This document shows, piece after piece, positions 1 through 7,469 of a stretch of DNA of 10,981 nt. The notes beneath the pieces were generated by a model. It worked only from the letters and a program-made list of their open reading frames with translations. It had not been told where the DNA came from and searched no databases. The translations under genes and the position numbers were made by a program. The first letter of the stretch is position 1; each line of letters begins with the position of its first letter. The stretch comes from an uncultured Erysipelotrichaceae bacterium (GTDB taxonomy: Bacteria; Bacillota_I; Bacilli_A; RFN20; CAG-826), in NCBI GenBank assembly GCA_902774655.1, contig CACYJD010000019.1:1-10981 (forward strand), given 5' to 3'.

Positions 1-290
1 GGAATATCGTATTCATCGATTCTTTTGCATAAATCTTCTTTGACTTTGTCACCTTTGAAGACTCTATATTTGGTGCCATAAATAAATGGATGGTGAGTTA
101 AGATTAAATCTGGTTTTTTAGGAAGTCTCTTAATGGCTTCAAAAGCATCATCGTCAAAGTCGAGCGCTAAAGCGATGACTTTTGTTTCCTCTTTGAGTTT
201 TCCAGTCATTAATCCGCCACGGTCTCCACTTGATCTTAGTCTTTTAGGAAATCTTTTAGCTAATTTATTAATTAGTGAAATAGTTTTCAT
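1..290 (-). CDS. yqfO: Nif3/YqfO family (DUF34) metal-binding protein, N-terminal part
   Basis: Partial gene: the first 96 codons are present and the rest lies beyond position 1. The translation begins MKTISLINKL and contains SSGDRGGLMTG (residues 20-30), matching the family's GD.xGLQxG segment, and LTHHPFIYG (64-72), where the paired histidines 66-67 are the family's metal ligands. Nif3-like proteins are dinuclear-metal proteins of unsettled biochemical role, often annotated as GTP cyclohydrolase 1 type 2. The ATG overlaps the trmK stop codon as ATGA, indicating translational coupling. An AAAGGA about 10 bases upstream can serve as ribosome binding site. The trmK-yqfO pairing is conserved in Firmicutes and supports the call. 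The family is clear; the enzymatic function is not. Confidence 0.88.
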   Translation of the reverse strand, partial: MKTISLINKLAKRFPKRLRSSGDRGGLMTGKLKEETKVIALALDFDDDAFEAIKRLPKKPDLILTHHPFIYGTKYRVFKGDKVKEDLCKRIDEYDI

Positions 291-913
291 AAAGATTTAA
301 TCCTTTCTATCCTATGGATAATATCATCATCTTTGCTCTTACTATAGATACCCATTAATCTATTTATTTCATATTCGCGATATTCATTAAATAGTGGATC
401 GTTTATAATGCCCAAACCGAATTCGATTTCTACATCGCTATAGTTTTTGTGACCTTTTAGGAAGCTAATCACAAAATAATAACGGTCTTTTTCTTTTACG
501 ATAACTTCTTTATTGATATAGAATCCGAGTTTAGAAACTTCTGTTCTCACTAATGGGATATCTCGATGAGCGTCGACAATAATTTGTTTGATATTTTGAA
601 GTTTATCTTTGCTTTGGCTTAGGATGTCTACAATTAATGAACCACCCATCCCTGCAACGACAATTACATCATTATCTATACAGAGTTTTTCTAAACCATT
701 ACAAAGTAAAGTTTCGCAATTTAGTATATTTTTAGTCGATTTTTGTAATATTTCAAATGGACCTTTTTTATTCTCGACTGCAACAACTTTATTTACCTTT
801 GAGGCGATATATTGTTCGAGTTGACCATGGTCTGCACCGACATCATAAACTGAGGAATTAGGCAGCACTAAGTCCCCTATTATTTGTAGTCGTTTTGAAA
901 TATTGTTAGCCAT
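287..913 (-). CDS. trmK: tRNA (adenine-22-N1)-methyltransferase TrmK
   Basis: 208 residues. It resembles TrmK, the SAM-dependent methyltransferase that makes m1A at position 22 of bacterial tRNAs. Visible features are the Rossmann SAM motif YDVGADHGQL (residues 23-32, equivalent to the family's DIGSDH), the acidic residue in VAVEN (44-48), the following GPFE segment, and AGMGG (87-91) at the active-site strand. The family's QPN-type motif after the next strand is here VDAHRD (113-118), a divergent spot. The C-terminal part (about 155-208) is charged and helical, like the family's coiled-coil tail but somewhat short. The start lies 3 bases beyond the rpoD stop without a canonical Shine-Dalgarno, so translation is probably coupled to rpoD. 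The position between rpoD and yqfO matches Bacillus (yqfN). Confidence 0.9.
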   Translation of the reverse strand: MANNISKRLQIIGDLVLPNSSVYDVGADHGQLEQYIASKVNKVVAVENKKGPFEILQKSTKNILNCETLLCNGLEKLCIDNDVIVVAGMGGSLIVDILSQSKDKLQNIKQIIVDAHRDIPLVRTEVSKLGFYINKEVIVKEKDRYYFVISFLKGHKNYSDVEIEFGLGIINDPLFNEYREYEINRLMGIYSKSKDDDIIHRIERIKSL

Positions 914-916
914 GTT

Positions 917-2197
917 CTACTTCAAATATTTGTAGTCTTGTAAGAGTTTGGCGCGGTTAGCGTTACTAAGTTTCTTAAGAGCCTTAGCTTCGATTTGTCT
1001 AATACGCTCACGTGTAACGTTAAAGACTTTTCCGACTTCTTCAAGGGTCTTTGGATGGTTATCGTCTAGACCATATCTAAGTCTAAGAACTTGTTCTTCT
1101 CTAGGAGTTAAATCTTTCATGACTTCATAAAGTCTTTCTTTAAGAAGAGATCTTGTTGCGTAGTCACTTGGGTTAACTGATTCCTTATCTTCGATAAAAT
1201 CACCTAAATGTGAATCATCCTCTTCACCAATTGGGGTTTCCATTGAAACTGGTTCTTGGTTAATTCTTTGAATTTCTCTAATTCTATCTGGGGATAATAA
1301 ACCACCAAGTCTTTCAGAGATTTCTTCAGCAGATGGTTCACGTCCTAGTTCTTGAACTAGTTGACGTTGCGCTCTTGTAATCTTGTTGATTGTTTCGACC
1401 ATATGAACAGGAATTCTAATGGTTCTAGCTTGGTCGGCAATTGCTCTAGTAATAGCTTGACGAATCCACCATGTAGCGTAGGTTGAGAATTTAAAACCTT
1501 TGGTGTAGTCGAACTTTTCAACAGCTTTAATTAAACCGGTGTTACCTTCTTGAATTAAATCAAGGAATGGCATACCCCTACCAGCATAACGTTTAGCAAT
1601 AGAAATGACTAAACGTAAGTTTGCGTTAATAAGTTGCTCTTTAGCGTCTTCGTCGCCTTCAGCAATACGTTTTGCTAAATCAGCTTCTTCTTGTGGTTTA
1701 AGTAATGGGACTTTTCCAATCTCTTTAAGATAAATCTTAACTGAGTCATTAACTTTAACATCGCCAGAAGTAAATCTAGTTAAATCGCTTAAATCTTGCT
1801 CGGTTGGAATATCGTCATCATCAATTTTAACTTCATCTTCATCGATAAAGTCATCTTCTTCTAAGAAGTCATCTCCATCATCTTCCATGTTAAAGTCGAT
1901 TTCATCGATACCGGCTTCATCTTCATCACTAATGACTTCGATTTTATTATTCTTAAAGTAGGCAATTAAATCTTCGATTAACTCATCGTTATTATCGAAT
2001 TGTTGAATCGCATCATCAATTTCTGCTTGTTCAATGACATTACCTTCCTCTTTGGCTTTCTTTAAGAGTTTTTTCTTAATTGAGTCAATGGATTCAACGG
2101 CTTCATCATCGTCATCTTCAGAAACTTTTGCGACTTTCTTTGCTTCTTTTGTGGCTTTTTCGGCCACTGGAGCGGTTTTTTCTTTCTTTGCTGCCAT
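917..2197 (-). CDS. rpoD: Primary RNA polymerase sigma factor (SigA/RpoD)
   Basis: 426 residues. This is the housekeeping sigma-70 factor, which directs core RNA polymerase to -10/-35 promoters. Region 1.2 begins near DSVKIYLKEIG (151-161). Region 2 spans about 190-265 and includes GNTGLIKAVEKFD and the -10 recognition helix with YATWWIRQAI (240-249). Region 3 follows (about 266-345). Region 4.2 is the helix-turn-helix LEEVGKVFNVTRERIRQIE (385-403). The N-terminus is unusual: a Lys/Ala-rich head (1-25), a region 1.1-like helical part (about 35-90), then a very acidic stretch (91-135, 26 of 45 residues Asp or Glu). It is longer than B. subtilis SigA (about 371). GAGGG lies 9 bases before the ATG. 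The gap to dnaG is 31 bases, consistent with co-transcription in the classic dnaG-rpoD arrangement. Confidence 0.98.
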   Translation of the reverse strand: MAAKKEKTAPVAEKATKEAKKVAKVSEDDDDEAVESIDSIKKKLLKKAKEEGNVIEQAEIDDAIQQFDNNDELIEDLIAYFKNNKIEVISDEDEAGIDEIDFNMEDDGDDFLEEDDFIDEDEVKIDDDDIPTEQDLSDLTRFTSGDVKVNDSVKIYLKEIGKVPLLKPQEEADLAKRIAEGDEDAKEQLINANLRLVISIAKRYAGRGMPFLDLIQEGNTGLIKAVEKFDYTKGFKFSTYATWWIRQAITRAIADQARTIRIPVHMVETINKITRAQRQLVQELGREPSAEEISERLGGLLSPDRIREIQRINQEPVSMETPIGEEDDSHLGDFIEDKESVNPSDYATRSLLKERLYEVMKDLTPREEQVLRLRYGLDDNHPKTLEEVGKVFNVTRERIRQIEAKALKKLSNANRAKLLQDYKYLK

Positions 2198-2228
2198 TTT
2201 CTTGTACCCTCATCTTTCCGAGCCTTAT

Positions 2229-3968
2229 TTACTCGATTTTGTTTGTTCGTTTTAAGTAATCATCAAGCATTCTTGCTTTTTCTTCGTTTGATTTACCAAC
2301 GCTTGCTTCTAGTAATTGCTTACGTTCGTAGATCCGACGTCTTTCGTCTTGGATGACGTTATTGCAATCATTCATGATGTTTTCATTGTATTTAGATTGT
2401 TCTTTCTCTAAAGAGAAGCTGGTTAGTTCGTTAACCATATCTTCTTTTTTAGGGTTGTCACTCATTTCGATTTGAGTGATTAAACCAGGAACATTTATAT
2501 CCCCATAAGTCGCGACATAATCCGATAAATAGTTAGCGATTTGTAGATATACCTCGTTATAGAAATACTTGATGTTTTTCTCATAGTATTCCACCGCTTC
2601 TTTAGAACTAAGCATAAGCTTAAGCGCTAATGATTCGGCATTTGTAAGTTTTCTCATGTCCTTATTGATCTTGGCTAATGATTGGCGACTATAGCCAGTA
2701 AATTGGACTGGAGCTTCTTCTTTGACTGTCTTCTTGCTTCGCAAATCTTCGACATAATCTCGGATTGCTTGAGCTTCGAAGTTCGTAACTGTTGCGAGTC
2801 GATAGATATAGTTATCTAATTCGATTTTAGTTTTAGCGTTCACTAGCATTGGGCCGAAGTGAGAAATTACTTTTTTTCTTTCTTCAACCGAACCTAATGG
2901 AGCGACATTTTCATAATAGTTAAGTGCGAATGTGAATGGATCCACTAAAGTGTTGATATAACTTCTAAGAGCGTCTGGTCCTTCTTTTTTAAGGATTTCA
3001 TCAGCATCTTTTAGCTCACCAGGTTTCGAGACAAGTCTATAACTTACTCCGGCGGCATCAAACATCTCAACATTAAGTCTTTTTAATTGCTCAGCATTGG
3101 TCTTGGTCATGGCGGTTCCCATTAACCCTACTACTGAGTTAATTCCTAAGGAATCTATTGCGAATACATCCATGAAGCCTTCAACAACGTATAAGAACTT
3201 GTCGTGCTTAAGAGTTGTCTTAGCGTTATCCATGTTGTAAAGGATATTTCCTTTGGAAAAGATTTTGGTTTCAGGAGAGTTAACGTATTTTGCAGTGTCG
3301 TTATCCTCTATTCTTCTAGCACTAAAGCCGACAACTTGGCCTGAAGCATCTTTAATTGGGAAGATTAAGCGTCCCGCATTTGAGTCATTCATGCCTTGAA
3401 GCTTAGCGTATGAGATACCTATATCTTCGATATTTTTTAATGAATAACCTTTTTCTTTAAGGTAATTGATGGATTTTGTTCCGTCTTTTAAAGCGTAACC
3501 TAAACCGAATTTAGCGATTTGTTCAGCACTTATTTGTCTATCTTCAAGGTATTTTCTAGCGATTTCACCTTCTTCAATAGATAGACCATATTGGTAGAAT
3601 TTGTGTAAGTCAGTGATACATCCATATAATGGAACTAAGTTTTCGTCAACTTGTCTTTCGTAGGATTTAACGTGTAGTCCTGGATCATCATAGCCAATTA
3701 GATTAGCGACTTTTCTAATGGCTTCCTCGTAACTCACACCATCATATTTACTAACAAATCCAAAGACATCACCTGCTGCACCGCAGACAAAGCACTTAAA
3801 GATTTGCTTATCTTCGCTTATGGAAAGGCTAGGATTATGGTCATCATGAAAAGGGCAGACCGCGAAATGGTTGCGACCTTTTTTAGTCACTGGAATATAT
3901 GTAGAAACAACGTCTACTATATTCGCTCGACTTCTGATTTCCTCCACTAATTCTTGCTTAATTGCCAT
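2229..3968 (-). CDS. dnaG: DNA primase DnaG with an apparent Toprim-domain deletion
   Basis: 579 residues, uninterrupted. DnaG synthesises RNA primers for replication. The N-terminal zinc domain is intact: C38-P-F-H41 and C59-F-V-C62 form the CHC2 finger, followed by the RNA polymerase core (about 110-330) and a C-terminal helicase-interacting region (about 430-579). In the Toprim fold the glutamate of VVEGFMD (E263) and the later acidic pair D321-A-D323 are present. The middle D-x-D (DGDxAG in most primases, DSDKAG in Bacillus) is absent: the text runs LKRLNVE-MFDAAGVSYRLV across residues 295-313. E263 to D321 is 58 residues, against 80 between the equivalent E265 and D345 of E. coli, so about 22 residues are missing in frame. 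No Shine-Dalgarno precedes the ATG, but the start MAIKQELVEEIR matches the family N-terminus. The family call is certain; catalytic competence is doubtful as written. Confidence 0.95.
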   Translation of the reverse strand: MAIKQELVEEIRSRANIVDVVSTYIPVTKKGRNHFAVCPFHDDHNPSLSISEDKQIFKCFVCGAAGDVFGFVSKYDGVSYEEAIRKVANLIGYDDPGLHVKSYERQVDENLVPLYGCITDLHKFYQYGLSIEEGEIARKYLEDRQISAEQIAKFGLGYALKDGTKSINYLKEKGYSLKNIEDIGISYAKLQGMNDSNAGRLIFPIKDASGQVVGFSARRIEDNDTAKYVNSPETKIFSKGNILYNMDNAKTTLKHDKFLYVVEGFMDVFAIDSLGINSVVGLMGTAMTKTNAEQLKRLNVEMFDAAGVSYRLVSKPGELKDADEILKKEGPDALRSYINTLVDPFTFALNYYENVAPLGSVEERKKVISHFGPMLVNAKTKIELDNYIYRLATVTNFEAQAIRDYVEDLRSKKTVKEEAPVQFTGYSRQSLAKINKDMRKLTNAESLALKLMLSSKEAVEYYEKNIKYFYNEVYLQIANYLSDYVATYGDINVPGLITQIEMSDNPKKEDMVNELTSFSLEKEQSKYNENIMNDCNNVIQDERRRIYERKQLLEASVGKSNEEKARMLDDYLKRTNKIE

Positions 3969-3978
3969 AAGTTATATA

Positions 3979-4007
3979 AATATAATATCTACTAAAAATT
4001 TACTAAA
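3979..4007 (-). promoter_or_regulatory. Weak candidate promoter before dnaG
   Basis: On the minus strand TTTAGT (4002-4007), a 17-base spacer and TATATT (3979-3984) resemble a sigma-A promoter: 5 of 6 at -10 but only about 3 of 6 at -35. Transcription would begin near 3972, only about 4 bases before the dnaG ATG, giving an almost leaderless mRNA. That would fit the missing Shine-Dalgarno. The stretch is very AT-rich, so a chance match is quite possible. Read-through from glyS is the alternative. Confidence 0.25.
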
Positions 4008-4013
4008 TCTTAA

Positions 4014-5381
4014 TTAGGCTTCTAATTTGTCTAATAAGAAGTTTCTGACATCCTTAATAGGAAGTCTGATTTGCTCCATGGTATCTCTATCACGGATTGT
4101 AACGCATTGATCGTTAACTGTATCGAAGTCCACTGTAATGCAATATGGAGTTCCAATTGCGTCTTGTCTACGATAACGTTTTCCGATAGAAGCTGTTTCA
4201 TCATAAGTAACATTTAAATGTTTGTTTAAGCTATTGAGCAATTCTTTAGCTGGTTCGTTTAATTGTTTACTTAAAGGTAAAACTGCTGCGATATATGGAG
4301 CGAGTTTTGGTTTAAAGTGCATAACGATACGAGTGTCATTTTCAAGTTGTTCGACATCATATGCTTCGCATGCCACCATTAAGAAGATACGTTCAACACC
4401 CATCGATGGTTCAATGCAGTATGGAATGTATTTTTCTTTTGTTTCTGGGTCGAGATATTCAAGTGATTCACCACTAGCGTCCATATGACGTTTAAGGTCA
4501 TAATCAGTTCTATCAGCGACACCAAGGATTTCTCCCCAACCAAATGGATATTTGTATTCAACGTCGGTTGTAGCTTTGCTATAGAAGGCTAATTCTTCTT
4601 TTTCATGATCACGGTATCTTAAATTTTCTTTAGAAATACCAAGTGATTCAATGAATTTAAGGCAGTAGTCTTTCCAATAAGCAAACCATTCTAGGTCAGT
4701 ATCTGGTTTACAGAAGAATTCGAGTTCCATTTGTTCGAATTCACGTACTCTAAAGATAAAGTTTCCTGGAGTGATTTCATTTCTGAATGATTTACCAATG
4801 TTACAAATACCTAAAGGTAATTTCTTTCTAGTTGTTCTTTGAACATTCTTGAAGTTAACGAACATACCTTGAGCGGTTTCTGGTCTAAGATAGACTAGTG
4901 CTTCACTATCTTCGGTAACACCAATATGTGTTCTAAACATCATGTTGAATTGGCGAATGTCTGTGAAATTGGATTTTCCACAAACTGGGCATTTAACATG
5001 GTGTTCTTTGATAAAATCAACCATTTGTTCATTTGTCATACCGTTGACATCGGCTTCTGGGAATTGAGAAGCAATTAAATCGTCAGCTCTATGACGTGAA
5101 TGACATTCTTTACAGTCAATAAGAGGATCGTTAAATGTTGAAACGTGACCTGTTGCTTTCCAGACACCTGGATTCATAAGGATTGCTGCATCAATACCAA
5201 CATTAGTTGGAGATTCTCTTACAAACTTTTCCCAATAATACTTTTTAATATTGTTTTTTAATTCTGCTCCTAGAGGACCAAAGTCCCAAGAGTTAGATAA
5301 GCCACCATAGATTTCGCTTCCTTGATAAACGAAACCACTAGTAACTAAATGATTAACAATTTCATCGAATTTTTTATCCAT
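4014..5381 (-). CDS. glyS: Glycyl-tRNA synthetase, single-chain (alpha2) type
   Basis: 455 residues. This class II aminoacyl-tRNA synthetase attaches glycine to tRNA-Gly. It is the homodimeric form found in staphylococci, mycoplasmas and eukaryotes, not the GlyQ/GlyS tetramer used by B. subtilis. The N-terminus (VTSGFVYQGSEIYGG, 13-27) and SWDFGPLGAE (31-40) are diagnostic. Cysteine pairs CKEC (90-93) and CPVC (131-134) suggest a zinc-binding insert. RPETAQGMFVNF (166-177) and motif 2, SFRNEITPGNFIFRVREFEQ (198-217), form the active site. Motif 3 is around SMGVERIFL (326-334). The anticodon-binding domain occupies about 360-455. The length is normal for the type. The gene has its own strong promoter (5411-5439). 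GGAG lies 10 bases before the ATG. The 5' region is too short for a T-box leader. Confidence 0.97.
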   Translation of the reverse strand: MDKKFDEIVNHLVTSGFVYQGSEIYGGLSNSWDFGPLGAELKNNIKKYYWEKFVRESPTNVGIDAAILMNPGVWKATGHVSTFNDPLIDCKECHSRHRADDLIASQFPEADVNGMTNEQMVDFIKEHHVKCPVCGKSNFTDIRQFNMMFRTHIGVTEDSEALVYLRPETAQGMFVNFKNVQRTTRKKLPLGICNIGKSFRNEITPGNFIFRVREFEQMELEFFCKPDTDLEWFAYWKDYCLKFIESLGISKENLRYRDHEKEELAFYSKATTDVEYKYPFGWGEILGVADRTDYDLKRHMDASGESLEYLDPETKEKYIPYCIEPSMGVERIFLMVACEAYDVEQLENDTRIVMHFKPKLAPYIAAVLPLSKQLNEPAKELLNSLNKHLNVTYDETASIGKRYRRQDAIGTPYCITVDFDTVNDQCVTIRDRDTMEQIRLPIKDVRNFLLDKLEA

Positions 5382-5410
5382 TATCTTATTTCTCCGTAAA
5401 AACGGGAAAT

Positions 5411-5439
5411 ATGATATGCCTATCTTAGTATCTTGTCAA
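5411..5439 (-). promoter_or_regulatory. Sigma-A promoter of glyS (and probably dnaG-rpoD-trmK-nif3)
   Basis: On the minus strand TTGACA (5434-5439, perfect -35), a 17-base spacer and TATCAT (5411-5416, 5 of 6 at -10) form a strong consensus promoter in the 77-base gap between recO and glyS. The predicted start is about 5404, leaving a leader of roughly 20 bases containing GGAG (5392-5395) before the ATG. That leader is far too short for a tRNA-sensing T-box. Confidence 0.82.
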
Positions 5440-5458
5440 CCCATTATGAGTGAATTTT

Positions 5459-6190
5459 TCAATCTAACTTTAGTATCTTCTCTATTAGAGAAAACGACTT
5501 TAGGTCAACTGTTGTGTGGTCTTTAACAAAGTCAAATAGTTCTTTTAGAACTTCAATTGATTCTGCTTTAGGAAGCACTGCTTGACCAAATCTTTCAAGG
5601 TCAACTTTGAAAATATACCTAATAATCTTAAGCTTTGTTGAATTGTTTGGAGGCAATTCTTGACCATCAAAACAATTTGGACAAATAAATCCTCCTGCTC
5701 GATAGTCAACGACTGCTATTGGGCCCCTACGGTGGCAAAGCTGGCATTCGTCAACATTAAGCCCGTAGCCGATAGCCTTTAAAACTTGGGCGAGATAGAT
5801 AATGTTCACTGTTAATGGATCGAATTCTTTTTCTAGTAGTTCTAAAGCTTTGCAATAAAACGGATATACTCTACTAGTATCTTCGTCCACTAATAATTTG
5901 ATATTAATTTCACATAAAAATCCAAGAGATGTTAAGCATGTTAATGTTTGTTTAGCGTGCGGATAAGTTTGGATTAATTCGGCATTTTTGAGGAATAATC
6001 CTTCTTTTCCGTTGTATAAAACATATCTACCTTTTGTGTGTATTTGGACGCTTGAAGCATTTTTTGAAGTTGGCTTCATAACGCCTCTAGCTAAAAATGG
6101 GACCAATCTATTTTCACTTAAAATAGTCACCATTGCATCGTTGTCCCGAAATGGTGTGTTTTTTACGACAATACCTTCTACTTCAATCAT
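5459..6190 (-). CDS. recO: DNA repair protein RecO
   Basis: 243 residues, the normal length. RecO works with RecR to load RecA onto SSB-coated single-stranded DNA in gap repair and anneals complementary strands. The N-terminal OB fold (about 1-80) starts with the typical MIEVEGIVVKNTPFRDNDA. A helical middle (about 81-145) follows. A four-cysteine zinc finger is formed by C149-C152 and C170-C173, with the family's RAGGF segment just before the second pair. The ATG overlaps the era stop as TAATG, and an AGGA lies 8 bases upstream, so the gene is translationally coupled to era. The era-recO order is conserved in Firmicutes. No convincing terminator hairpin follows before the glyS promoter. Confidence 0.95.
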   Translation of the reverse strand: MIEVEGIVVKNTPFRDNDAMVTILSENRLVPFLARGVMKPTSKNASSVQIHTKGRYVLYNGKEGLFLKNAELIQTYPHAKQTLTCLTSLGFLCEINIKLLVDEDTSRVYPFYCKALELLEKEFDPLTVNIIYLAQVLKAIGYGLNVDECQLCHRRGPIAVVDYRAGGFICPNCFDGQELPPNNSTKLKIIRYIFKVDLERFGQAVLPKAESIEVLKELFDFVKDHTTVDLKSFSLIEKILKLD

Positions 6191-7062
6191 TATTTGTATC
6201 CTAATTCCTTAAGGAGTCTAGGATTATTGAGCCAATCTTTTTTAACAGACACGAATAATTCTAGGAAAATCCTTTTATTATAAAATTCTTCTAAGTCTGT
6301 TCTTGCTTTTATGCCAATGGCTTTAAGACGCTTGCCGCCTTTGCCAATGACAATTCCCTTATGGGAATCTTTATCCACTACAATAGTTGCTTCGATAACA
6401 ACTGATTCTTTTTTGTTTTGGATTTTGGTTACTTTTACTGCTGCATCATGAGGGACTTCATCCTTAAGAGTGAGTAAAAGTTTTTCTCTAATAACTTCAG
6501 AGATATAGAAATTTGCATCCTTATCACTAATGGTGTCTTCAGGAAAGAAGCGAGGACCTTCAGGAAGTATTTTCTTGATTTCATCAAGTAAAGTATCAAC
6601 ATTAAAGTTTTCTAATGCGGACATTTCAAGTACTTTAGCGTGAGGATAGATTTCTTTATATTTCTCCACCATTTCTTTAGCTTCAGGAAGTCTTACTAAA
6701 TCAATTTTGTTAATAACAACAAACATTGGAGTGTCTTTGGAAATGGTTTCAGATATATATTGATCGCCAGCATCGAATCTTTTGCTAGCGTCAGCGACTA
6801 AGACAATTGCTTCAACATCTTTAGCAGAGTTGAATGCTTCTTGGTTCATGATATTACCAAGTTCATGATGGGCTTTGTGAATTCCAGGAGTGTCTACGAA
6901 GACGATTTGATAATCACCGTCATCATAGATGCCTTTAATTACATTGCGAGTTGTTTGAGCTTTATCAACAACAATGGATACCTTTCTTTCTAAAAGTGCA
7001 TTCAAAATTGTAGATTTACCTACATTGCTTCTACCAACAATTGCAACAAAGCCACTTTTCAT
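6190..7062 (-). CDS. era: GTPase Era
   Basis: 290 residues, full length. Era is an essential GTPase that binds the 3' end of 16S rRNA and acts in late 30S maturation. The G domain shows G1 GRSNVGKS (10-17), switch I around QTTRN (36-40), G3 DTPG (57-60), G4 NKID (118-121) and G5 SAL (147-149). The C-terminal KH RNA-binding domain has the GIVIGKGG loop (235-242). The start is fixed by the P-loop beginning at residue 10. The preceding cytidine deaminase stop is only 2 bases upstream (TAA-TT-ATG), and no Shine-Dalgarno is visible, so translation is probably coupled. Its neighbours YbeY and S21 also act on the 30S 3' region, a conserved functional grouping. Confidence 0.97.
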   Translation of the reverse strand: MKSGFVAIVGRSNVGKSTILNALLERKVSIVVDKAQTTRNVIKGIYDDGDYQIVFVDTPGIHKAHHELGNIMNQEAFNSAKDVEAIVLVADASKRFDAGDQYISETISKDTPMFVVINKIDLVRLPEAKEMVEKYKEIYPHAKVLEMSALENFNVDTLLDEIKKILPEGPRFFPEDTISDKDANFYISEVIREKLLLTLKDEVPHDAAVKVTKIQNKKESVVIEATIVVDKDSHKGIVIGKGGKRLKAIGIKARTDLEEFYNKRIFLELFVSVKKDWLNNPRLLKELGYK

Positions 7063-7064
7063 AA

Positions 7065-7469
7065 TTATTTAAGGTCATCTTCGCTAAAAGCGAAAGGTAA
7101 TAATTGGGCAATAGTTGTTTCTTGAACATCACCTTTAACATTGCTCATTAAAATAGGTGCATCTTTTGGGAAGAGTTCAGAAATAACTTGTCTACATGCT
7201 CCGCAAGGTGAACATGGAGTTGGAGTTGGGGCTGATAAAGCCAATGCGACAAAGTCGTCCTTCTTATAGCCATTAAGCATTGCATTATAGAGTGCGTTTC
7301 TTTCAGCACACATGCAAAGTGGATAGGAGCTATTTTCGATATTGGCGCCTAAAAAGATCTTATTATCTTTTGTTAAAAGCGCGGCCCCTACTGCAAAATG
7401 TGAATAAGGTGAATAGCTAAGCTTACTAGCTTCATTTGCTTTTTTAAGTAAAAGTTCTTTATCAAACAT
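7065..7469 (-). CDS. cdd: Possible independently initiated cytidine deaminase inside the fusion
   Basis: The Met at residue 151 of the fusion sits exactly where a stand-alone Cdd would begin (MFDKELLLKKANEASKLSYS) and has a near-ideal Shine-Dalgarno 8 bases upstream. A 134-residue free deaminase, normal for the family, could therefore be made alongside the fusion. It would catalyse cytidine or deoxycytidine to uridine or deoxyuridine. Zinc ligands C204, C236 and C239 and the catalytic E206 (fusion numbering) are all in this part. That this start is used is inferred from the ribosome binding site. Confidence 0.55.
   Translation of the reverse strand: MFDKELLLKKANEASKLSYSPYSHFAVGAALLTKDNKIFLGANIENSSYPLCMCAERNALYNAMLNGYKKDDFVALALSAPTPTPCSPCGACRQVISELFPKDAPILMSNVKGDVQETTIAQLLPFAFSEDDLK

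Noticed and set aside
609..824. Plus-strand open frame inside trmK
   Set aside because: It is antisense to a well-supported gene, has no ribosome binding site and resembles no family; it is a frame shadow.
948..1130. Plus-strand open frame inside rpoD region 4
   Set aside because: It is antisense to the conserved sigma factor, with low-complexity Ser/Leu content from the reverse complement.
2034..2255. Plus-strand open frame across the rpoD start
   Set aside because: Its Ser/Phe-rich product is the reverse complement of the Lys/Asp-rich sigma head; no start signals.
4031..4561. Minus- and plus-strand open frames inside glyS
   Set aside because: All overlap the conserved GlyRS catalytic and anticodon domains in other frames and match no family.
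5394..5405. Small hairpin CCGT-TTTT-ACGG before glyS
   Set aside because: It has only 4 base pairs and overlaps the predicted transcript start, so it would be incomplete in the mRNA.
5988..6212. Plus-strand open frame inside recO
   Set aside because: It is antisense to the RecO OB fold and is explained by that gene.
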